In this document: one piece after another, positions 21,042-27,264 of the stretch
Layout: the number at the start of each line of letters is the position of its first letter
Numbering within the stretch: the first letter of the stretch is position 1
Assembly (NCBI GenBank): GCA_959605475.1
Contig: CAUHFS010000032.1
Span: 1 to 27,264, forward strand
Source of the DNA: an uncultured Collinsella sp.
GTDB lineage: Bacteria; Actinomycetota; Coriobacteriia; Coriobacteriales; Coriobacteriaceae
DNA: 27,264 nucleotides
Reading direction: 5' to 3'
Notes under the pieces: generated by a model
Databases searched by the model: none
What the model was told of the DNA's origin: nothing
The model's input: only the letters and a program-made list of their open reading frames with translations
Translations under genes and position numbers: made by a program

Positions 21042-22535
21042 TTAGTAGCTATCGTACGAATAGTCGGTAGAATCGGTGGGCGTCTGGCCGTCAGTTGCGG
21101 TATCGGCGCCATCCGTGGACTGGGCATCGGTGCCGTCGGTGGTGTCGGCACCATCAGAACTTTCACCATTCTCGGAACCAGTCGTCTCCTTCTTGGGAAC
21201 GGTGATCGTCACACGCGCCACGCCCGAGGTCTTGGTATCGTAACGGACCTTTTCGCCGTTCTTGGTAACGGTGACATCGGAAGGCTTGGACGTGGTGATC
21301 TCGATCGAGGACTCAGGCGTGTACTCCTGCTCAAAGGGGCCAGTCGCCTGGGCGCCATAGACCGACTTGCCATCGACCTTGACCTCAATCCAGGCGGTCT
21401 TTCCCTTGGCAACGGAGACCTTGACCTTCGTTACCTCGTTTTCTTCCTTTTTAGCCGTCGTCTTGGTGGCGTCCGAATCGGTCGACTCATCCGTCGCCTC
21501 ATCGGTGTCTTCGTCCTCGTCGACCGTTTCGGTCTTCTTAGAAGACTTCTTGGGCGTCGTCTTGGTAGCAGTGGGCGTCTCGGGCGTGGTCTCGGGCGTC
21601 GAAGATGCGCAGCCGCGCAGAAGTACCACGATGAGCACGATCAGCAGCAACGCCACGGCACCGATGCCGGCGTAGACGATACGCGGATCGAGACCGTTGT
21701 TTTGAGGAGTACGGGAACCGCCGCGTCCACGACTGGAACTGCTGCGGCCGCCTCCCTGAGGCATACGACCACGATTGCTGTCGGAACGGCCGCGATAGCC
21801 ACCCTGGCCCTGAAGGCTGCGCTGACCCGAGCGGGGCGCAAGTTCACCGCGGCCTTGATAGCCACGCTGGCCCGCACGCGGAGCCGAAGAGCGCTGGCCA
21901 TACGGCTGTGATTGAGAGCGAAGACGCGGCGTCACCTGCGTGGCATCGGCGTCCGCATAGCCACTGCGAGAACGTCCGGTGGAGATACCACGGTGACCGC
22001 GATCGGAATAGCCGCCGTCGCCGTAGCCGGCACGAGGGTCACGCGCCACGCCGCGGGCAGCGGGAAGTGCACGGTCCTCGGGCATCGGCGTACTGCGGAA
22101 CCGGTCACGCTGTGAGCGAATCTCCTCGCCCGAACCCGTCTCGGTAATATAGCCAGCCTGCTGCGGACGCTGACCATAACGCGTTGAGCGACCACCCTGA
22201 ACCATCAAGAAGCGCCCATTATCCACCGAGGAACGTGAATTGACATAGCCGGCGGCGTCCTGAAAACGACCGCCCTGCTGCGACGTCTCGCGCTCGTATG
22301 CCATCAGCTCGTCAAAGTAGGCATTGACGACCTCGCGCGGATTGAGGCCCAAAAAGCGAGCATAGCTCGAAATCATGCCCTGCGCATAGCCGCGCGGCGG
22401 CATCGAAGCAAAGTTACCGGTCTCGAAAAACTCGATGATCTGCGGCCTGATTTTGATGGTGTTGGCGACCTGCTGAATGGAAAGGCCCATTCGGCGACGC
22501 TGCTCGAGCAGCATGTCACCAAAGCGTGCAGCCAT
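21042..22535 (-). CDS. RodZ-like cytoskeletal helix-turn-helix membrane protein
   Basis: The 497-residue protein has an N-terminal Xre-type HTH_25 domain (about 1-75, LLEQRRRMGLSIQQVANTIKI). A long disordered cytoplasmic stretch rich in Arg, Gly, Ser and Gln follows (about 90-280). There is one membrane helix (VYAGIGAVALLLIVLIVVLL, about 288-307), then a Thr/Glu/Asp-rich periplasmic-side linker and a DUF4115 beta domain (about 365-450). The tail is Asp/Thr/Ser-rich. RodZ anchors MreB to the membrane and guides elongation. The order ftsK-rodZ-(yajQ-rimO)-pgsA matches ymfM in Bacillus. The ATG overlaps the ftsK stop (TGATG). The linker is much longer than in E. coli RodZ and carries RG/RGG-like repeats. 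Confidence 0.9.
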   Translation of the reverse strand: MAARFGDMLLEQRRRMGLSIQQVANTIKIRPQIIEFFETGNFASMPPRGYAQGMISSYARFLGLNPREVVNAYFDELMAYERETSQQGGRFQDAAGYVNSRSSVDNGRFLMVQGGRSTRYGQRPQQAGYITETGSGEEIRSQRDRFRSTPMPEDRALPAARGVARDPRAGYGDGGYSDRGHRGISTGRSRSGYADADATQVTPRLRSQSQPYGQRSSAPRAGQRGYQGRGELAPRSGQRSLQGQGGYRGRSDSNRGRMPQGGGRSSSSRGRGGSRTPQNNGLDPRIVYAGIGAVALLLIVLIVVLLRGCASSTPETTPETPTATKTTPKKSSKKTETVDEDEDTDEATDESTDSDATKTTAKKEENEVTKVKVSVAKGKTAWIEVKVDGKSVYGAQATGPFEQEYTPESSIEITTSKPSDVTVTKNGEKVRYDTKTSGVARVTITVPKKETTGSENGESSDGADTTDGTDAQSTDGADTATDGQTPTDSTDYSYDSY

Positions 22536-25312
22536 CAGAATCCTCCAAACTCACGATCTTCACGTGCCATCTCGGCGTCGACAGATTCCAGCGCGGCAAG
22601 CCCCTCCTCGTCCAACAGGACCTCGCGCGGCTTGGAACCGTCGGGCGGGCCGACGACACCCTTTTCTTCCAGCATGTCCATAATACGCCCGGCACGCGCA
22701 TAGCCAACCTTCAGACGACGTTGCAGGCCAGATGTGGAGCCAAGCTGCGATTCCACCACAATATGGGCGGCTTCCCAAATGAGCGGATCATCGTCTTGCG
22801 GCTCGGCTACTCCGGTGCGGACAATGCCGCCGCCACCCGCCATGGACATGGAAGCGGGCGCCACGGCAGACAGGATCTCCTCGTGGTAGTCGGGCTCACT
22901 CTGCGACTTGACGAACTCGACAATCTCGTTGATCTCATCATCCGAGACAAAGCAGCCCTGGATACGGCGGGGCTTGCCCCAGTCGACCTTGGAGAACAAC
23001 ATGTCGCCCAAACCGGTGAGCTTCTCGGCGCCCATCTGGTCGATGATGACGCGCGAGTCGATGCCCGTGGCGACGTTAAAGGCGATACGGTTGGTGATGT
23101 TGGCCTTAATGAGGCCCGTCACCACGTTGGAGCTGGGGCGCTGCGTGGCAACGATAAGGTGAATACCGGCGGCACGGCCCAGCTGTGCAATACGCACGAT
23201 CGAGGCCTCGACATCCTTACCGGCGACCATCATCAGGTCAGAGAGCTCGTCAATGATAATGACAAGGTAGGGCATCTTTTGCGGCGGATTGTCGTAATGC
23301 TCAAACTCGCCAGCAGCCTGCTTTTCGTTGTAGGTCGAGATCTTACGCACGTTGAGACGCTCGAAGACCTTCAGGCGACGCTCCATCTCGGACACAGCCC
23401 ATTGCAGAGCGCTCGCGGCCTGCTTGGGCTCGGTCACCACGGGCACATAGAGATGCGGCAGACCGTTATAGCCCGCAAGCTCGACGCGCTTGGGGTCGAC
23501 CATGATCAGGCGAACGTCCTCGGGAAGGGCGCGCATGAGCAAGGTCGTGATGATGGAGTTGATCATCACCGACTTACCAGAACCGGTCGTACCGGCAATC
23601 AACAGGTGAGGCATCTTGGCGAGGTCGGCGACAACCGGCGTGCCCTCGGCGTCGCGGCCGATGGCGAGCTCGAGCGGACCGCCCTTCACATAGGGCAGCA
23701 CGTCGCCCAGATTGACGTTCTGGCGCTTGCGGTTGGGAATCTCGATACCAACGAGAGAGGTGCCGGGGATCGGGGCAAAGATACGAACCGACTGGGCGGC
23801 GAGCGAAAGCGCAATATCGTCCTCGAGGCTCGAAATCTTGCTCACGCGCTCGCCCTCGCCAGGTTGCAGCTTAAAGGTCGTCACCGTGGGGCCGGCGATC
23901 CAGCCGACCACGCGGGCACTGCGGCCAAACTCAAGCAAGGTGGATTGCAGTGACTCAGCGGTCTGCTCCAGCTCCTTATCCGAAGACGCGGCAGAAGCCG
24001 ACTGCGGGTTGGCATGTAGGATTTCGAGCGGCGGAAGCTTGAGGCCGTCCTCTTCTTCGCCCTCGTTATCTGCGGCGCCGCCGTCCGCTCCCCCATCACG
24101 AGCCGCAGCCGATTCGACAGCACTCGTGGCAGGCGCATCGGCAACCTTGGGATGCTTTAAGAAGTCGGGAATCTGAGGTGCGGCCGAAACAGGGTTCACG
24201 GCAAACGGCGGCTCGGACTCGTCAACCTTGTCCGGATCGTCCTCCATCGAAAGCTGTCCAGTGACCTGACCGCGCTTGGCGTGGCGACGCGGCAGCAAGG
24301 TTGTCTTGGCGGTCTCGAGCGGAGCCTCGTCGTCCTCGTCGTCACCCTCGGTGAGCTCAATCTCGCTATCGGACCAAGACGGGTCGGGCTCGCTTGTGTT
24401 GAGCTTGGGCGCAGCCTTGCCCTTCTTGGCATGGCGGCGCGGCAGCAGCGTGGTCTTGGCGCGCTCGGCTTCAACCGACTCGGATACGACGACAAATGGG
24501 TCATCGTCCTCGTCGTCATCCAAAACCGGGTCGACATCGCCACCCATGACCGTGGTCACCGCGGCGTCAGTCCCCTTCTGGCGCAGAATGCTCAGGTGCG
24601 GACGAGCGACGCCGGGAACAGACAGGGCCTCTTCATCGCCCCACGGGCTGGCGTTGACATCGGCACGACGGCGTTCGGCAAAATCTGCCGCACGATCGCG
24701 GGCAGAGCGCAGCACACCGCCCACCGAAAAGCCAATGATGACAAAACCAACGACGGCCAGACCCAACAGGACCACCATCGCGACAGGCTTACCCAGGGCA
24801 TTCTGCAGCGCACTCGCAATAAACGCACCAATGTAGCCACCCGACACGGAAAGGTTCTGCGGCGTAAACATAAGGTCGCACGAATCGCTCGTGGCCGGCA
24901 CCATCAGCGAAAGAATGGAGACGACGGCGATAAAGACCACGGCGCCGCCCGCGACAGAGCGCACGTTGAGCGGCGAGTCCTCACCCAAAAAGAGCGTGGC
25001 GGCAAACAGCAAGATGACGATCGGCAGCACGTAGGCGCCCAGGCCAAAGCCCAGGTGATAGAACCCGGCAACAGCAGCCGTCACGGGCGCTGTTGCCGGT
25101 GAGATCACGGCAATGAAGGACGCGATCGCCAAAACGGCGATGACCACACCGGCGATATCGCGATTGGCCGAAGGCTCGACCAGGGGCTCAAACTCATCAA
25201 ACTCGGACTCGTGGCCCTTATTGGCACGCAGATGGGAACCGGCACCCTTAGCAGATGCCGGTTGGTTATTGGCCTTATTGCCTTTGGCGTTTTGTGCAGA
25301 TCCGCGCGCCAA
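22535..25312 (-). CDS. ftsK: DNA translocase FtsK/SpoIIIE
   Basis: The 925-residue protein has four membrane segments in its first 200 residues and an acidic, low-complexity linker (about 205-430). The motor domain has Walker A GTTGSGKS (574-581) and Walker B LVIIIDELSDLM. A C-terminal winged-helix gamma domain follows (QRRLKVGYARAGRIMDMLEEKGVVG). It pumps DNA through the closing septum and reads polar DNA motifs with gamma. The linker contains two copies of AKTTLLPRRHAKxG (285-298 and 335-348). The start is TTG at 25312, supported by GGAGG six bases upstream inside the last codons of rnj; I see no better ATG. The stop overlaps the rodZ-like ATG. The linker is shorter than in E. coli FtsK. 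Confidence 0.96.
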   Translation of the reverse strand: MARGSAQNAKGNKANNQPASAKGAGSHLRANKGHESEFDEFEPLVEPSANRDIAGVVIAVLAIASFIAVISPATAPVTAAVAGFYHLGFGLGAYVLPIVILLFAATLFLGEDSPLNVRSVAGGAVVFIAVVSILSLMVPATSDSCDLMFTPQNLSVSGGYIGAFIASALQNALGKPVAMVVLLGLAVVGFVIIGFSVGGVLRSARDRAADFAERRRADVNASPWGDEEALSVPGVARPHLSILRQKGTDAAVTTVMGGDVDPVLDDDEDDDPFVVVSESVEAERAKTTLLPRRHAKKGKAAPKLNTSEPDPSWSDSEIELTEGDDEDDEAPLETAKTTLLPRRHAKRGQVTGQLSMEDDPDKVDESEPPFAVNPVSAAPQIPDFLKHPKVADAPATSAVESAAARDGGADGGAADNEGEEEDGLKLPPLEILHANPQSASAASSDKELEQTAESLQSTLLEFGRSARVVGWIAGPTVTTFKLQPGEGERVSKISSLEDDIALSLAAQSVRIFAPIPGTSLVGIEIPNRKRQNVNLGDVLPYVKGGPLELAIGRDAEGTPVVADLAKMPHLLIAGTTGSGKSVMINSIITTLLMRALPEDVRLIMVDPKRVELAGYNGLPHLYVPVVTEPKQAASALQWAVSEMERRLKVFERLNVRKISTYNEKQAAGEFEHYDNPPQKMPYLVIIIDELSDLMMVAGKDVEASIVRIAQLGRAAGIHLIVATQRPSSNVVTGLIKANITNRIAFNVATGIDSRVIIDQMGAEKLTGLGDMLFSKVDWGKPRRIQGCFVSDDEINEIVEFVKSQSEPDYHEEILSAVAPASMSMAGGGGIVRTGVAEPQDDDPLIWEAAHIVVESQLGSTSGLQRRLKVGYARAGRIMDMLEEKGVVGPPDGSKPREVLLDEEGLAALESVDAEMAREDREFGGF
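24269..24460 (-). repeat. Tandem-like 14-residue repeat in the FtsK linker
   Basis: The segments 24419-24460 and 24269-24310 each encode AKTTLLPRRHAKxG and lie 150 bp (50 codons) apart. The codons differ at several third positions, so the peptide is kept better than the DNA. Confidence 0.8.
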
Positions 25313-25313
25313 A

Positions 25314-26984
25314 CTAAACCTCCATGACGACCGGGATGATCATCGGACGGGTGCGCGTACGGCTCCAGATAAAGTTAGAGAGCGAATCGCGCACGGCCTT
25401 GCGAATGGCATCGGAACCGCTGCTGGTAAAGCTGAACTTACCCTTCTCGATCGTCTTCATAATGGACGCGGAGGCATCCTCGGAGAACTGGTCGTCGATG
25501 GCAAACGAAACGCCGCGGCCCGAGAACTCGATGGCCTCGATCTTCTTGTGTTTGAGAGAGACGATGGCAACGGCCGTGACCATACCGTCGTTGGCGAGCT
25601 TCTGGCGATCGCGCAGGACGATGGGGTCGGTATCGCCGATACGCAGGCCGTCGACGTAAACGACGCCGGACTCGACGGGCGTACCGCGCTTGACGATACC
25701 ACCGCGCATCTCGAGCGTGTCGCCGTTATCGAGGATAAAGATATGATCGTCCTTGATGCCCATCTTGCGGGCCAGCTGGGCATGGGCGCGCAGATGCACG
25801 GCCTCACCGTGAACCGGCATAAAGTACGTGGGCTTGGCCATGGCCATCAGGAGCTTGAGCTCCTCCTGGCTACCGTGACCCGAGACGTGGACGAGAGCGC
25901 GGTTCTTATCCCACACGTCGCAGCCGAGCTTGGCCAGGCTGTTGACGACCTGCTGGACGGCCTTCTCGTTGCCAGGAACGGGAGTTGCCGAGAGGATAAC
26001 GGTATCGCCCTCGTGGATGGAGAGCGTCTTGTGCTCGCCATTGGCCATGCGGGACAGGGCCGACAGCGGCTCGCCCTGCGAACCAGTGCACATGACGACG
26101 ATCTTGTCGTCAGGAAGATTATCACTATCGAAGGCATCGATGATATCGGCATCATCGATGTTGAGATAACCGAGCTCGCGCGCCACGCGGGTGTTCGTGA
26201 GCATGGAGCGACCGGTCACAACGACCTTACGGCCGCACTTGCGGGCGGCATCGCAGATCTGCTGCAAACGATGGATGTGGCTCGAGAACGATGCGACGAA
26301 CACGCGACCCGGGGCGTTCTTGATGGCGTGCAGCAGGTTGGGACCAACCTCGGCCTCGGACTTGGTAAAGCCGGGAACCGTGGCATTGGTGGAGTCGGAA
26401 AGCAGCAGGTCGATGCCCTGCTTGGCAAAGCGGCTGATAGCGGCATAGTCGGGCGTGACGCCATCGATGGGCGTCTGGTCGAGCTTAAAGTCGCCGGTGT
26501 GCATAACGGTGCCCTGATTGGTGCGGATGAACACGCCCAGAGCGCCCGGGATGGAGTGCGTCATCGAGAAGAAGTCGAGCGAGATGCCGCCGAGGTTGAC
26601 ATGGCTGCCGCCCTTGACCTCGCGGAACTTAGGCGCGCGGATGCGGAACTCGGAGAGCTTGCCCTCGATAAAACCGAGCGTCAGCTTGCTCGAGAAGATG
26701 GGCACCTTGTTGTTGAGGTCCTGCAGCAGGTACGGAAGCGAACCGGTGTGGTCCTCGTGGCCGTGAGTGACGATGATACCGCGGAGCTTCTCCTCGTTCT
26801 CCAGAACATAGGTGTAGTCGGGAAGCACCAGGTCGATACCAGGCTGGGAGTCATCCGGGAACATAAGACCGGCGTCGACGAGCACCATGTCGTCGCCGCA
26901 CTCGAAGACCGTCATGTTCTTGCCGATGCCATCAAGGCCGCCGAGCGGGATGATCTTCAAGGGAGATGATTTTTTAGCTGCCAT
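25314..26984 (-). CDS. rnj: Ribonuclease J
   Basis: The 556-residue protein is a metallo-beta-lactamase/beta-CASP nuclease. The metal motif THGHEDH is at residues 73-79, with HTGDFKLD and SDSTNA further on. The beta-CASP motifs include SFSSHIHRLQQ and the C-terminal VSGHGSQEELK and PVHGEAVHL. RNase J combines 5'-3' exonuclease and endonuclease activity in mRNA decay and rRNA maturation. The ATG at 26984 is 14 bases from the nearest AAAGGA, an unusually long gap, so initiation may be weak or the true start nearby; no better in-frame start is seen. It heads the long minus-strand operon. Its last codons contain the ribosome site for ftsK. dapA, often upstream in actinobacteria, is not within the window. 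Confidence 0.95.
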   Translation of the reverse strand: MAAKKSSPLKIIPLGGLDGIGKNMTVFECGDDMVLVDAGLMFPDDSQPGIDLVLPDYTYVLENEEKLRGIIVTHGHEDHTGSLPYLLQDLNNKVPIFSSKLTLGFIEGKLSEFRIRAPKFREVKGGSHVNLGGISLDFFSMTHSIPGALGVFIRTNQGTVMHTGDFKLDQTPIDGVTPDYAAISRFAKQGIDLLLSDSTNATVPGFTKSEAEVGPNLLHAIKNAPGRVFVASFSSHIHRLQQICDAARKCGRKVVVTGRSMLTNTRVARELGYLNIDDADIIDAFDSDNLPDDKIVVMCTGSQGEPLSALSRMANGEHKTLSIHEGDTVILSATPVPGNEKAVQQVVNSLAKLGCDVWDKNRALVHVSGHGSQEELKLLMAMAKPTYFMPVHGEAVHLRAHAQLARKMGIKDDHIFILDNGDTLEMRGGIVKRGTPVESGVVYVDGLRIGDTDPIVLRDRQKLANDGMVTAVAIVSLKHKKIEAIEFSGRGVSFAIDDQFSEDASASIMKTIEKGKFSFTSSGSDAIRKAVRDSLSNFIWSRTRTRPMIIPVVMEV

Positions 26985-27264
26985 AGGTTAGTGTGGTTTC
27001 CTTTCTTCGAAACGGGTCTGGAACAACCGACGGGGCGCTTCTGGCAAACCGACCGCCGGGAACGTACAAACATGCATCACAGAGTCGATGCAATAACCAC
27101 AGTATGATACCCATTTGCACAACAACAGACCACCCATGCATCAAAGCCCCATCTGAACCGGTCTATCCCGCCGGTCTGGTCTCAGCGGGCCCGGCACGGG
27201 CTAAGTTTCCTGCTCTACAGTCCTGCGCAAGACGGAAAGCACATTAAGTGCTTTCCTTTGCGTG
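26985..27264. other. Noncoding region upstream of rnj
   Basis: About 280 bp without a convincing gene. The rnj promoter must lie here, but I find no clear -35/-10 pair; TATCAT at about 27111-27106 on the minus strand is a weak -10 candidate. A short inverted repeat TGCATC/GATGCA lies at 27073-27092. A small plus-strand open frame (26993-27247) has no ribosome site or recognisable features. Confidence 0.5.
27234..27256. terminator. Hairpin terminator at the right edge
   Basis: A perfect 9-bp stem GGAAAGCAC/GTGCTTTCC with a 5-base loop ATTAA, followed on the plus strand by TTTGCG. U-tracts are short in both directions. It probably ends a gene lying beyond the window edge, upstream of rnj. Confidence 0.6.

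Noticed and set aside
18004..21045. A 1013-codon open frame on the plus strand, opposite cinA, pgsA, rimO and yajQ
   Set aside because: It spans four well-supported genes on the other strand, has no ribosome site or family motifs, and its His/Gly/Asp/Leu-rich composition is what GC-biased codons give on the opposite strand.
25113..26969. A 618-codon plus-strand open frame opposite rnj
   Set aside because: Mirrors rnj codon by codon; composition is typical of an antisense frame.
26993..27247. An 84-codon plus-strand frame upstream of rnj
   Set aside because: No Shine-Dalgarno, no domain, and it runs over the region that must carry the rnj promoter and a hairpin.

Overview
The window looks like a chromosomal core region of a Coriobacteriia-type actinobacterium, most likely Collinsella or a close relative. 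This is inferred from moderately high GC, Shine-Dalgarno-led genes, Firmicutes-like LexA boxes (GAAC-N4-GTTC), RNase Y plus RNase J plus SpoVS in one genome, and a Bacillus-like gene order. I see no prophage, transposase, CRISPR array, tRNA or rRNA.

Left part (1-6023). The 3' end of apt is followed by a secreted NlpC/P60 cell-wall hydrolase. A DegV-family lipid-binding protein converges on a DUF1836 MerR-like regulator, and the two upstream regions share a near-identical 20-bp site. Thioredoxin reductase is divergent from an MGDG-synthase-type glycosyltransferase. The 455-bp gap after that gene holds three related palindromic elements and a separate 47-bp perfect inverted repeat.

SOS island (6024-8928). 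lexA is divergent from a LysM membrane protein of the YneA/DivS type, with three LexA boxes between them. The LysM gene runs into nrdR and dut, so division arrest, ribonucleotide reductase control and dUTP removal probably share SOS control. lexA overlaps a small HGSNAT-like membrane acyltransferase gene by one base.

Right part (8913-26984). This is a long minus-strand block. In order of transcription it reads rnj, ftsK, rodZ-like, yajQ, rimO, pgsA, cinA, [terminator, SOS promoter] recA, recX, [promoter] rny, GHKL ATPase, [possible promoter] spoVS, miaB, miaA, hflX. It closely parallels the Bacillus subtilis rnjB-spoIIIE-ymfM-pgsA-cinA-recA-rny-ymdB-spoVS-miaB-mutSL-miaA-hflX region. The mutSL pair is missing, and an unusual standalone GHKL ATPase sits between rny and spoVS where ymdB would be. 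The block joins RNA decay, DNA segregation, cell shape, lipid synthesis, recombination and tRNA/ribosome modification.

The points most worth a second look are the DegV/DUF1836 shared operator, the GHKL ATPase, the palindrome cluster at 5586-6018, a hairpin that buries the nrdR start codon, an 11-bp phased repeat upstream of recA, and a palindrome in the putative spoVS promoter.
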